Below, piece after piece: positions 7,405 to 15,388 of a stretch of 64,000 nt of DNA. The position numbers were made by a program, and so were the translations under genes. A model generated the notes under the pieces. It did not search any database, was not told the DNA's origin, and was given only the letters and a program-made list of their open reading frames with translations. The stretch is from positions 1 through 64,000 of the forward strand of contig NZ_AGBF01000004.1 in assembly GCF_000225525.1 (NCBI RefSeq), read 5' to 3'. How positions within the stretch are numbered: position 1 is the first letter of the stretch; the number at the start of each line of letters is the position of its first letter. This DNA is from Streptomyces zinciresistens K42 (GTDB lineage: Bacteria > Actinomycetota > Actinomycetes > Streptomycetales > Streptomycetaceae).

Positions 7405-9032
7405 CGGGCGGTGCTCCTCGTCGTCGTGGTGTCCGCGTTCCGCAGCTCCTGGAGGACCAGGCCGAGTCGGTCGTTACCGACACCCGTCAGGCCCTGGCGG
7501 CGGATGATTTCGCGCAGCTGCACTCGGGTGATCGCGCCGTTGCCGTCCCGTTCGAGCAGAGCCGGCACATGGGGACGCACCTCACGGACAAGCTGGCGCT
7601 CGGACTCACCCAGCTCGCGTGCCTGGCGCTCCGTCTGCGAGCGGGACCGTGCACGCTTGTCCTTGTTCTTCGTCCGGGAGGTCCTGGTCGGCTTCCGGCG
7701 AAGCGGGACCTTGTGTCCTCGGTCCTGGGTGGTCTCGGTCCCGGACTGTGGGGCGGTCGGTCCTCGGTCCTGGGTGGTCTCGGTCCCGGACTGTGGGGCG
7801 GTCGGTCCTCGGTCCTCGGTGGTCTCGGTCCCCGACTTCGTGATGCCCGGTCCCCGGTGAGAATCCGGGTCCTGAGCTGCCACTTCTCGCGTGCTGTGGT
7901 CGGTCCTCATGGCCGCTGCGTCCCGCGCTGCGGCTCCCGGTCCGGCGAGCACGGTCCCTGGGACCGCACCGTCTTCAGAGGGCTTGGTTCCCGCGAACGT
8001 TCCCGTTGCGTCGCCCTTGGTCCTTGCGCCGACCTCGGCTTCCGTGTTCTCGGGGACGGGGCCCCGAGGAGCCCTCGGTCCTCCGTCCGGGACCGGCTCG
8101 TCGGAAGCGTCGGGACCGGGGACGGGGACCGGCACATCCGATGTCGGCTGTACGGGGACCGTGGCCGCCGATGCGCTGCTGTGCGCCGGGGACCAGGGAG
8201 AAGGGAGCGGGACCGTGGCGAGCGCCAGCGCGTGTCGCCGAGCGGCGAGCTGGTCGAGCAGCTGCGCCCGCTGGTGAGGGTCGGTGCCGACCGAAGCCCT
8301 GCCGACCGCCTTCGACAGGCGTCGCGTCAGCCGCCGGCCGCGACGGCTCTGCTGCTGCTCGGGTGTGCGCTCGGCGAGGCGGGCGGCGAGGGTGACCGCA
8401 CGGGCGGTGGCCCGGTCCCGGGTGATCTGCGCGGCGTCGCGGTCCCGCGCGGCGATGCCCAGGCGGGACAGCAGCCGCTCGCGTGCCTCCCGGCCCAGGA
8501 CGGCGATCAGTCCGTTCGAGGCTGCACCCGGGGTGCGCAGGCGCAGTTCGATGCCCATGGCCAGGTGCCACAGCATCGCCGCCATGACCGGTCCGACGAA
8601 GGCGCGGACCGTGCCGCCGATGGGGCCGCTCTCTGCGTAGGCGGGGATCACCTGCACTGTGGTGATCACCCAGACCAGCGTGCCCGGCAGGCCGGGAGCG
8701 CCCTGGACGGCGAGGTTCTGCCGTGCCATCAGCGCGGTGGCGAACAGGGCGAGTTCGGCGGCGGCGAACATGGCGGCGCGCTCGGCGGTGCCGGCCATGT
8801 CGAGGTAGTCGGCCGCGAAGCGCCAGCTGGTGTCGGCGCTGTAGGCGGTGCAGCCCAGGGCGGCGACGGCGGCGACCTTGACCGCCGGGCCGCCGAGACG
8901 TTTCCGCGGGCGGGTTCCCCGGCGCCGGATCGCCCAGGCGGTCAGCACGAGCGCGAGGGCGGCGGGCACGGCGGCGGCGAGGAGGAGAGGGAGGTCCGAA
9001 GTAGCACCGAAGGCGAGGACAGGGTGGGTCAT
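7401..9032 (-). CDS. DUF2637-type membrane protein with long repetitive tail
   Basis: A 543-residue protein. The first about 170 residues contain several hydrophobic segments (LPLLLAAAVPAALALVLTAWA; VKVAAVAALGCTAYSA; AAMFAAAELALFATALMA; LVWVITTVQV; AFVGPVMAAMLWHLAMG). They resemble DUF2637 membrane proteins of Streptomyces plasmids, which are Spd (plasmid-spread)-like. A charged cytosolic region follows, then a Pro/Thr/Gly-rich tail with a 15-residue repeat, ETTQDRGPTAPQSGT. ATG at 9032 overlaps the WhiB-type stop (ATGA). Probable role: spread or mobilization at the membrane. The C-terminal 40 residues (LRNADTTTTRSTAR) are basic. Confidence 0.75.
   Translation of the reverse strand: MTHPVLAFGATSDLPLLLAAAVPAALALVLTAWAIRRRGTRPRKRLGGPAVKVAAVAALGCTAYSADTSWRFAADYLDMAGTAERAAMFAAAELALFATALMARQNLAVQGAPGLPGTLVWVITTVQVIPAYAESGPIGGTVRAFVGPVMAAMLWHLAMGIELRLRTPGAASNGLIAVLGREARERLLSRLGIAARDRDAAQITRDRATARAVTLAARLAERTPEQQQSRRGRRLTRRLSKAVGRASVGTDPHQRAQLLDQLAARRHALALATVPLPSPWSPAHSSASAATVPVQPTSDVPVPVPGPDASDEPVPDGGPRAPRGPVPENTEAEVGARTKGDATGTFAGTKPSEDGAVPGTVLAGPGAAARDAAAMRTDHSTREVAAQDPDSHRGPGITKSGTETTEDRGPTAPQSGTETTQDRGPTAPQSGTETTQDRGHKVPLRRKPTRTSRTKNKDKRARSRSQTERQARELGESERQLVREVRPHVPALLERDGNGAITRVQLREIIRRQGLTGVGNDRLGLVLQELRNADTTTTRSTAR
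7716..7850 (-). repeat. 45-base in-frame tandem repeat
   Basis: Two identical 45-base units (7716-7760 and 7761-7805) and a third diverged unit (7806-7850) lie inside the membrane-protein gene. Each encodes 15 residues, so copy-number change keeps the frame. Such repeats expand and contract by replication slippage. Confidence 0.85.
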
Positions 9033-9670
9033 GCTGCCTTTCCGAGAGGGGCGTGCGCCGGGGTCGACGCCGCCGGGCGGCCTGTCGGCTGCTGAGTGCC
9101 GGGAGCTGCGGGCGCGGGGGTGCCCTTGGCCTTGGAGGTCTTCTTCCGCTTCTTCTTGGAGCGGGGCACGCCGTAGTTGCGGTCCCGGTCGAAGACCTTG
9201 TTGGCCGCTTGCCGGAGCAGGTCGCGGGCGTGCTTGTGGCTGATCTGCAGGGCGGCGGCGAGTCGGTCGGGCTGCCAGCCCCGGACGTAGGCGTGGTCGA
9301 TGGCCACCTGCCGCTCGGCTTCCGTCAGGTGCACGTCGCGTCCCTGGAAAAAGGCGGTCACACGCCGGTAGTCCAGGCGCCGGTGCAGGTTGTCGTGCAG
9401 CGGGCGCCGCTCGGCTTCGGTGAGCCCGCCCCAGACGCCCTCCTTGAGGACGTTCTCCAGGGCGAAGTCCAGGCACACGCGGCGGACGGGGCACCAGCCG
9501 CACAGCTCCTTCGCCTCCGCGATCTCCTCGTGATCCCGGGGACCGGGGAAGAACACGGCGTCGGCGTCCTCGACGTCCATGCCGTGGCACGCTCCGCGGA
9601 CGTGCCAGCTGGTGTCTCCGATGCCGCGCAGGCCGGTGGCCGGCGCGTCGTGGGTGGTGATGTGGCGCAA
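9029..9670 (-). CDS. WhiB-like iron-sulfur protein fused to HTH-like C-terminus
   Basis: A 213-residue protein from TTG 9670, with GGAG seven bases upstream. The WhiB pattern is complete: Cys28, Cys57, Cys60 and Cys66, giving C-x28-C-x2-C-x5-C, followed by the turn GVWGGLTEAERR. WhiB proteins hold a 4Fe-4S cluster and usually bind sigma factor to control transcription. Unlike standard short Wbl proteins, this one continues with WQPDRLAAALQISHKHARDLLRQAA, a helix-turn-helix-like segment near 135-165, and ends in a Lys-rich tail RSKKKRKKTSKAKG. It is coupled to the downstream membrane-protein gene by ATGA, which suggests control of the transfer operon. Confidence 0.8.
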   Translation of the reverse strand: MRHITTHDAPATGLRGIGDTSWHVRGACHGMDVEDADAVFFPGPRDHEEIAEAKELCGWCPVRRVCLDFALENVLKEGVWGGLTEAERRPLHDNLHRRLDYRRVTAFFQGRDVHLTEAERQVAIDHAYVRGWQPDRLAAALQISHKHARDLLRQAANKVFDRDRNYGVPRSKKKRKKTSKAKGTPAPAAPGTQQPTGRPAASTPAHAPLGKAA

Positions 9671-9830
9671 GGCGAGTCTCCGATGTGCTGCCACACCGGC
9701 CGGCTGGCGCAGTGCCTGGCGGGTGCGGCGTCGGGCGCCGGCTGCGGCGCGTGGGTGTGCGCCGCATCCGGTGCGGGACGGTGAGGTTGCGGCGGTGCAG
9801 CGGACGGGATGCACGCGCCGGAGGCGCCGG

Positions 9831-10535
9831 TCAGGCCAGGGCGGGCTGCTCGGCGTGCTGGGCCTGCTGGGCGGCGAGGTCCACACGGCCGGGGTGCGGG
9901 GTGGCGCGCGGTGTGATGGCGCGTACCCCGTCGTTGGGGCCGATCCGGCGGCGCCGGCACGGCTCGCCGACCGGGGCCAGACACCACTCGCATCGCACGC
10001 TCAGGGCATCGGGCAGCCCTTGCGCGACGGCGGCTTCGCGTGCTGCCCGGGCGGGCCGGAACGGTGCGAGAGCGGCGCGGGCGGCGGGCGGTATGCAGGA
10101 GCCGATCTGGTCCAGCCGAGCCTGCAGCCTCGGGTTGATCCCCTCCTGGCTGCTGGTGATGGCCGGGGCATACGCGGGCTGCGCTATGCCGGCGGCGACG
10201 GCACGGCGGGTGCCGACCAGCTCTGCGGTCCAGGCGGCCTGGTCGTCCGGGTCCGCGGACGGTGTGGGGTCCCAGTGGAGGGCCAGGCGGTTGCGCCGGT
10301 AGCTCTCCCAGGGGCGGACCACGTCTGCGGGTTGGATCTGGTACGGCGAGGTGCGGTAGTGCTGGCGGGCGGCGATGCGGGCGTCCCAGCCGTGCGGGGT
10401 GGCCATCGGCACGTCGCCGAGCAACTCGTGCCACTGGGCGAGCTGGTCGCGGACCTCGCCCTCGTCGGTGCGGATGCTGCGGGGGTCGAGTCGGCCGATG
10501 TAGGCCAGCAGGGCGGCGATTTCGCGGCGGTCCAC
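9831..10535 (-). CDS. Hypothetical protein with phage-type zinc-binding motif
   Basis: A 234-residue protein from GTG 10535 with GGAGGG seven bases upstream, two bases after the stop of the initiator-like gene. The N-terminal two thirds are helical and acidic with no recognised fold. Near residue 188 it carries CEWCLAPVGEPCRRRR, then TPHPGRVDL. This C-x2-C-x6-PC pattern followed by His and Arg is the small zinc-binding module seen in many actinophage and plasmid proteins. It is probably a nucleic-acid-binding accessory protein of the replication/transfer module. Confidence 0.7.
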   Translation of the reverse strand: MDRREIAALLAYIGRLDPRSIRTDEGEVRDQLAQWHELLGDVPMATPHGWDARIAARQHYRTSPYQIQPADVVRPWESYRRNRLALHWDPTPSADPDDQAAWTAELVGTRRAVAAGIAQPAYAPAITSSQEGINPRLQARLDQIGSCIPPAARAALAPFRPARAAREAAVAQGLPDALSVRCEWCLAPVGEPCRRRRIGPNDGVRAITPRATPHPGRVDLAAQQAQHAEQPALA

Positions 10536-10537
10536 GG

Positions 10538-11437
10538 TCAGCCCTCCGTTCCGGTCGGCTCGTCCAGGGCGGCGAGAAGGGCGGCGGTGTGCTTCTCGGC
10601 CCGCGTCATGCCACCGGGCGCGGCGGTGTTCTGGCCGGGCACGGCGTAGAGGTTCGGGCGGTTGGGGGCGTGTTCCCGGGTGATCCAGGCTCGCCAGTCG
10701 GCAGCCCAGGCTTCCACCGGCCTCGGGGCGTGGGCCGCCCGGTGGGCACGCCACTTCGCGTCGGCGGCCTGCAGGCCATGCGCGCCGAGGCGGTCGAGGT
10801 GTCCCTGCTGGCGGGCCCAGGTGTGGGTGGCGGGGTCGACCTGCCACTCGGCAGCCGAGGTGACCGCAGCACCACCACTACTGCTGTACCTCCGGTTCAA
10901 ATCAGGTTCACTACGGTTCTGTGTGCCGGTGGCCGGTACATCGCTGTGCCGGTGGCCGGTACGCCGCTGTGCCGGTTTCCGCCTGGACCTGCCGGTTTCC
11001 GGTACTGCCGGTTTCCGGACCCTGGCGGGGGATTCCGGCACCTCACGCGGGCGGATTCCGTACCGCCGCAGCGCCGACAGCCGGAGCTTGGCAGGACCAG
11101 TGGGCTCGTCCGGCACCGCCGTGTCGCCCGCTTCCTCCCGCTGCTCTCGCAGTGCCTGTGCGACTGCTTCGGCGGCGAGCGGCAGGCGGTAGACCGTGCT
11201 GCGCTGCGGGCCCACCAGGTCGTCGAGCTGTTCCAGCTCGCCGGCGAGGACGAGGCGTTCGATGGCTTCGCGCACCGTGGAGACCGAGGCGTGCGTGCGC
11301 TTGGCCAGGCTGGACAGGGAGGCCCAGGAGATGCACTGATCGTCGGCCACCCGGTCGGCGATCGACAGCAGGACCAGACGCGCGGCCCCTCGGCTGGAGC
11401 TGTGCTCCCACACCCACTCGCGAGCTTCGCTGCTCAC
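10538..11437 (-). CDS. Helix-turn-helix replication-initiator-like protein
   Basis: A 299-residue protein. Residues 1-95 form a winged helix-turn-helix resembling plasmid and phage replication organisers: VWEHSSSRGAARLVLLSIADR, then WASLSSLAKRTHASVSTVREAIERLVLAGELE. The middle is a low-complexity Pro/Arg/Thr region encoded by imperfect DNA repeats (10921-11030). The C-terminal 90 residues (VDPATHTWARQQGHLD ... WRAWITREHAPN) match the tail often seen in these proteins, where the region reads W-x-x-W-I. The start is GTG at 11437, overlapping the stop of a 48-codon gene (GTGA), so translation is coupled. A replication or maintenance role is inferred. Confidence 0.7.
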   Translation of the reverse strand: MSSEAREWVWEHSSSRGAARLVLLSIADRVADDQCISWASLSSLAKRTHASVSTVREAIERLVLAGELEQLDDLVGPQRSTVYRLPLAAEAVAQALREQREEAGDTAVPDEPTGPAKLRLSALRRYGIRPREVPESPARVRKPAVPETGRSRRKPAQRRTGHRHSDVPATGTQNRSEPDLNRRYSSSGGAAVTSAAEWQVDPATHTWARQQGHLDRLGAHGLQAADAKWRAHRAAHAPRPVEAWAADWRAWITREHAPNRPNLYAVPGQNTAAPGGMTRAEKHTAALLAALDEPTGTEG

Positions 11438-11580
11438 CGGCCGCTCCCGGCAAGCGGGCGGGCGGGGCGGCTCGCGGGGGCCTGGATGGTGCGGTCCGGC
11501 TCGGGGCGCTGAGGCGCCGAGGCGGAGCTAGCTGCCGCGCAGGCCGGACGGTAGGGCCTTTTGCGCAGGGCGGAGCGCAT
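11434..11580 (-). CDS. 48-residue basic peptide, coupled leader gene
   Basis: A short gene of 48 codons from ATG 11580 with a strong ribosome site (AAAGGAG, 7 bases of spacing). The product begins MRSALRKRPYRPACAAA and is Arg/Pro/Ala-rich and very basic. The TGA at 11436-11434 overlaps the GTG start of the initiator-like gene, so the peptide is probably translated mainly to couple expression. It could also be a small nucleic-acid-binding protein. It is the first gene of the minus-strand module. A 9-base inverted repeat at 11603-11611/11630-11638 precedes it. Confidence 0.65.
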   Translation of the reverse strand: MRSALRKRPYRPACAAASSASAPQRPEPDRTIQAPASRPARPLAGSGR

Positions 11581-11980
11581 GCAAGAATCTCCTTTGGTGT
11601 TGCCACGCTGAGACGCCCCGTGGAAGGGATCAGCGTGGTGATGGTGGCGATCTCCGCCCTTGCCGGGGCGGTACAGCCGTTAAGCGTCCGGCGTCCGGGA
11701 GTTGCCGCTCTCGGGCGCCGTCGCTGTGTCCTGGGACCTATGAGGCCCGGAGGTTGTGCACGTCATTGCTCCTGTGCTCGTCCGCGCGGGCGGTCTGCCC
11801 GGCGGGGGACGACGAACATACGCACGGCTCCGCGTCAAGGTCCAGAGTTGGTTCTTAAACCCTGTAGAAGTCGCGTGAGCTGCTGCGACGGGGGTGGAGC
11901 GAGCATGGGTGAGTCCTAGCGCGTACGTAGGCCACGACGGCCGGGCAAGGAGCGCTTACCGCACCCCGTCGGCGTCACAA

Positions 11981-12084
11981 CACTTCAGTGAAGCTGTGAT
12001 CGAAAACCTACGCCAGAGTGATCCCAGTCTGTCAACACTGAAGTGAAGAGTCTCGGCCTTTGGTCCTGGGAACTACACTGCAGT
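11981..12084 (+). promoter_or_regulatory. Three operator-like palindromes upstream of XRE gene
   Basis: CACTTCAGTG (11981-11990), its exact reverse complement CACTGAAGTG (12036-12045), and ACTGCAGT (12077-12084) share the form ACTKMAGT. They precede the XRE regulator start at 12123 and are the obvious candidate binding sites for it. The first two are also followed by AAG or AAGAG. Confidence 0.55.
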
Positions 12085-12122
12085 ACAGTCCGGAGTCGGC
12101 GTCTAGATGAAAGGAGTCGGTG

Positions 12123-12575
12123 ATGGTGGAGTCCAGCGGACCGGCGGAGGCGCCCGGCGGCGCGGCCGACGCTCGGCGCTCATTCGCCGACAAGCTCAAC
12201 CACCTGTTCCAGACCGTGACGAACCCGGAGACCGGCAAGCGCTACACCAATGCCGAGGTCGCCCGGGCGATCTCCGTGTCCGAGAGTGCGATCTCGCAGC
12301 TGCGGACCGGTGCGAAGCCCAACCCCACCTACACGACGGTGGAACGACTGGCCGGCCACTTCCACGTCAAAGAGCAGTACTTCTTCTCGGACTACGACGC
12401 CGAGGAGGCTGAGAAGGTGCGCGCCTCCATGGAACTCATCGAGGCCGTAGCCGACAGCGACGTCCGCGGCCTTGCGCTTCGAGCCAACGGCCTCTCGGCG
12501 GACAGCTTGAGGATGATCACGGATGTGATCAATCAGGCGAGACGGTGGGAAGGGCTCGACAAGCCCGGGCAGTGA
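12123..12575 (+). CDS. XRE-family transcriptional regulator
   Basis: A 150-residue protein. Residues 20-85 form an XRE/Cro helix-turn-helix: FADKLNHLFQTV, then YTNAEVARAISVSESAISQLRTGAKPNPTYTTVERLAGHFHVKEQYFF. The remaining 65 residues form an acidic helical domain. ATG 12123 is chosen because AAAGGAG ends at 12116; the GTG at 12120 is too close. Palindromic operator-like sites lie just upstream, so autorepression is likely. It heads a plus-strand cassette with an ImmA-type protease and two membrane proteins. The pairing of XRE repressor and ImmA protease suggests induction by repressor cleavage. Confidence 0.88.
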   Translation: MVESSGPAEAPGGAADARRSFADKLNHLFQTVTNPETGKRYTNAEVARAISVSESAISQLRTGAKPNPTYTTVERLAGHFHVKEQYFFSDYDAEEAEKVRASMELIEAVADSDVRGLALRANGLSADSLRMITDVINQARRWEGLDKPGQ

Positions 12576-12755
12576 TGTGACCTCCCTCACCTGCTGGGTG
12601 GATTTGACTGGTATGCCGCGCATGGATCTTCAAGATCGCCTTGGGTAGCCATCTGTACCTATGCAAAGCTCCGCTAGAACCACGCGGAATGATGGGTTCC
12701 GGTTAGCGCAGGCCGTGTCAGCGCTCATTCGAGGGCTACAGCAAGGATCTCGTCC

Positions 12756-13310
12756 ATGTTCAAGCGGCAATTCGCGCGCAGAGAGGCGCAGCTGAGGCGA
12801 CTGTGTGAGGAGCAGTTGCGGGGGATCGAGATATCCGATCCCTACGCGGTGGATGAAATATGCCGGCAGCTCGCCGTCAAGCGTGGCCGCCCCCTGCACC
12901 TCCACGAATTGCCTGAGACCGGAGGGGCCAACGCTCCCTGCGGAATGGTCCTCTCGTTCGACCACGGGGATTACGTCTTTCACGTCGCGGCTACCAGCGA
13001 GCGGCATCGTGCACAAATCGTGCGCCACGAGCTAGCGCACCTGCTGCTCGGGCACGCCGGGAACAACGAGAGCGTCGTCAGGTCTCTACTGGGAGTCCTG
13101 CCTGACGGGGTCGACCCCTCTGCCGTGCTCTCCGCTCTCGGCCGGACGAGCTACGACAGCGAGACCGAGTACGACGCCGAAATGGCCGCCTCCTGCCTGG
13201 GAGAGCTCTTTCACGATCTTGCCCACTCGGGCCGGGAACGCGGTCGGTCCGGTGCCGTGGCGCGGCTCGACGACGCCCTGGTCCACCCACGGAGGAACCG
13301 CCGCTCATGA
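12756..13310 (+). CDS. ImmA/IrrE-type metallopeptidase
   Basis: A 184-residue protein with the zinc peptidase motif HELAHLLLGH, where H91, E92 and H95 fit HExxH. The acidic segment near 135-145 (SETEYDAEMAASCLGELF) supplies the third ligand region (E-x-x-A), as in ImmA/IrrE proteins. Known members cleave XRE-type repressors to induce mobile elements or stress genes. The preceding gene encodes such a repressor, so that is the likely substrate. The start is ATG 12756 with AAGGA upstream; the stop overlaps the next start by ATGA. The 180-base gap after the XRE gene holds no other gene. Confidence 0.85.
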   Translation: MFKRQFARREAQLRRLCEEQLRGIEISDPYAVDEICRQLAVKRGRPLHLHELPETGGANAPCGMVLSFDHGDYVFHVAATSERHRAQIVRHELAHLLLGHAGNNESVVRSLLGVLPDGVDPSAVLSALGRTSYDSETEYDAEMAASCLGELFHDLAHSGRERGRSGAVARLDDALVHPRRNRRS

Positions 13311-14506
13311 GTACATCCACCCTCATCGCCGGCGTCCTCTGGCTGGTGGCTCTGTGGCGACTGCCGTCCCTCCGGCACTCTCGCAAGCAGCGAAGTCTGG
13401 CGCTGACCCTGGTGGCTCTCGCAGCTGCCATGACGTTCGAGGTTCCGCCGGTCAAAGAGGCAGTCGATGCCGCCGTCGGTGCAGACGCCAGGCTGTCGCC
13501 GCTGCTGAAGCACCTGCTCGGCGTTACCTCGGCGGCATATCTGCTCGACTTCGTCATCGCAGTCGTTCGACCGCAGGGCCTGGCAAGTCGCACCCGGCTG
13601 GTGGCCGCCGGCGTGACGTTGCCCCTCATGCTCGCCTTCTACGCCCTGGCCAACTGGACGTCAGGAGGGCCCATCAGGCTTGGGGAGGGCCGTGGCGCCC
13701 TCTTTCCCGTCCTCTACATGACGGTCTTCACGCTGTACATCGGCATCGCCATGGTCGTCGCTACATGGCTGTTCCTCGGCGGCGTACGCCACAGTCGGAC
13801 TCTCCTGGGGAAGGCCGGCCTCGGATTTCTGGGCTTGGGAACCCTGCTCGGAAGCCTGTACGCCCTCCAGCGCATCGTCTTCGTGACGGTTCAGCTTGCC
13901 TCCGGCACCAGCTATCCAGTCTTGGAGAACCTTCTCTCCACAACGCTCAAGCAAGCCACCGTCCTGTCGGTCGCAGTCGGCGTCTGCTTGCCTCCTCTCT
14001 CCGTCGCCGTGGAATACGTCGCCGCGTGGAGCACCCTGCGGAAACTGCGTCCGCTCTGGGTGCAGCTCACGGAAGCAGCCCCGTATGTGGTGCTGGCGAC
14101 ATCTGTAGGCAGGTGGCGTGTCCGCTTCCGGCTGGAACGGTGCGTCATCGAGATCGAGGATGCCTGCCTGGCGCTTCGCGAGTACGTGTCAGTCGACATG
14201 CACACAAAGGCCCGGAGGTTCGTCCGTCAGGAAGGGGTCGCTGCGCAACTCTCTGACGCAGTGGCGGAAGCCTGCTGGTTGCGTGCAGCCGTCCAGAGCG
14301 CACGAAATGGGGAACGGCTGCGGGGAGTTGAATATCCACCCCTCGGCGTTACTGGCCGAGACAGAGCGAGCGAACTGTCATGGTTGCGCACCGTTGCCCG
14401 CGCGTACCTCTCCTCGCCAGTCGTTTCCGAATTCGTCCGGCAAGAACATTCGTCCGTTTCCCACGAGCAGGGGGCTTCGGAAAGGATCTCCTCAAATGAC
14501 AACTGA
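13307..14506 (+). CDS. MAB_1171c-type multispan membrane protein
   Basis: A 399-residue protein with about seven transmembrane segments in residues 1-240 (for example TLIAGVLWLVALW; LALTLVALAAAM; LLDFVIAVV; VLYMTVFTLYIGIAMVVATWLF; GFLGLGTLLGSLYAL; VLSVAVGVCLPPLSVAV). A cytosolic domain of about 160 residues follows (LRPLWVQLTEAAPYVVLA ... CVIEIEDACLALREYV). This is the layout of actinobacterial proteins annotated as MAB_1171c family putative transporters, whose genes usually follow an XRE regulator and an ImmA-like gene, as here. Transport activity is unproven. Its start overlaps the protease stop and its last 11 bases overlap the next gene. Confidence 0.75.
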   Translation: MSTSTLIAGVLWLVALWRLPSLRHSRKQRSLALTLVALAAAMTFEVPPVKEAVDAAVGADARLSPLLKHLLGVTSAAYLLDFVIAVVRPQGLASRTRLVAAGVTLPLMLAFYALANWTSGGPIRLGEGRGALFPVLYMTVFTLYIGIAMVVATWLFLGGVRHSRTLLGKAGLGFLGLGTLLGSLYALQRIVFVTVQLASGTSYPVLENLLSTTLKQATVLSVAVGVCLPPLSVAVEYVAAWSTLRKLRPLWVQLTEAAPYVVLATSVGRWRVRFRLERCVIEIEDACLALREYVSVDMHTKARRFVRQEGVAAQLSDAVAEACWLRAAVQSARNGERLRGVEYPPLGVTGRDRASELSWLRTVARAYLSSPVVSEFVRQEHSSVSHEQGASERISSNDN

Positions 14507-15089
14507 TGTCCGCCCCAGCGAGTCGCGGCTGGCCCGCCGCATTACAGACTGGCTTGAGCCGAAGAACTGGATCATCGCTGTCACGCTGCTGGTCGGTTGG
14601 CACACCGCAGAATGGACAGGTGTTGCTTGGGGTGTGGTCGGCGCCCTCTTCGCGGCCGTCATCCCGATCACCTTCATCAAGTACGGCATTCGCAAGGGTC
14701 ACTGGGGCGACAGACACGTCGGAGCGAAGCCAGCACGGCTAGTCGTGATGGCCGTCATCCTGCTCTCCGTAGCCACCGGCATCGTCCTGATGCTTGTCGC
14801 GGGGGCGCCGCGCACCATGGTTGCCCTCATCGTCTCGATGCTCGTGACGCTCGCGATTCTCGCCGCGATCACCTTCGCCTGGAAGATCTCCGTCCACCAG
14901 GCCGTGTCCGCAGGTGCCTGCGCGATGCTCGTGCAGACCTACGGCCCGTGGATGGCCCTTGGCTTCCTGTTGGTCGTCGTCGTCGGCTGGTCCCGCGTCG
15001 AGCTGCGGGACCACACACGCAACCAAGTGATCGCAGGCACCATCCTCGGCACCATCGTGGCCGCAGCCGTCTTCCACCTGGCGCGCTGA
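14496..15089 (+). CDS. PAP2-like membrane protein
   Basis: A 197-residue protein with about six membrane segments from residue 25 to the end. Remnants of phosphatidic-acid phosphatase (PAP2) motifs are visible: KYGIRKGHWGDRH in the first loop, SVHQAVSAG in place of PSGH, and GWSRVELRDHTRNQV in place of SRxxxxxHxxxD. The last motif keeps Ser, Arg and His but has Gln where the family has Asp. It may be an active phosphatase of lipid phosphates or a binding relic. ATG at 14496 follows AAAGGATCTCC and overlaps the previous gene by 11 bases. It is the last intact gene of the cassette. Confidence 0.7.
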   Translation: MTTDVRPSESRLARRITDWLEPKNWIIAVTLLVGWHTAEWTGVAWGVVGALFAAVIPITFIKYGIRKGHWGDRHVGAKPARLVVMAVILLSVATGIVLMLVAGAPRTMVALIVSMLVTLAILAAITFAWKISVHQAVSAGACAMLVQTYGPWMALGFLLVVVVGWSRVELRDHTRNQVIAGTILGTIVAAAVFHLAR

Positions 15090-15103
15090 TCCGAAGGAGG
15101 GGC

Positions 15104-15388
15104 GTGGTTGAGAGCGACCGCTACGCCTCCCAGGTCTCTCACCCGGCTTTCTGGCCCCTGCATCCCCGAGCTCGCGGGCCGACAGGATCGGGTTTCAGTG
15201 CTCGTAGGACCAGGCCCGTCCGGTCTGCCGGTACTCGGTCACGGAGATGGGCTGCACTCCGGGGCGCATCCGGGCTGTGTACAGGTGGCCGTCGAGGTGG
15301 TCGATCTCGTGGTGGACCAGACGGGCGAGGCCGCGTTCGTAGTCAGTGGTCACGGTCGTCCCGTCGAGTGTCGTGGTCTCGACCGTGA
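15104..15388 (+). pseudogene. Possible truncated fifth gene of the membrane cassette
   Basis: Fifteen bases after the PAP2-like stop, AAGGAGGGGC is followed by GTG at 15104. The first codons read MVESDRYASQVSHPAFWPLHP, which looks like a real N-terminus. From about codon 30 the frame runs antisense through the deformylase gene and turns Arg/Gly-rich. It is best read as the start of a gene cut off at the junction with the lanthipeptide cluster. Confidence 0.25.

Noticed and set aside
7716..7850. CRISPR-like array
   Set aside because: The 45-base units are contiguous with no spacers and stay in the coding frame.
7569..9095. 508-codon plus-strand frame opposite the DUF2637-type gene
   Set aside because: Shadow of the overlapping minus-strand operon, which has linked ATGA overlaps and ribosome sites.
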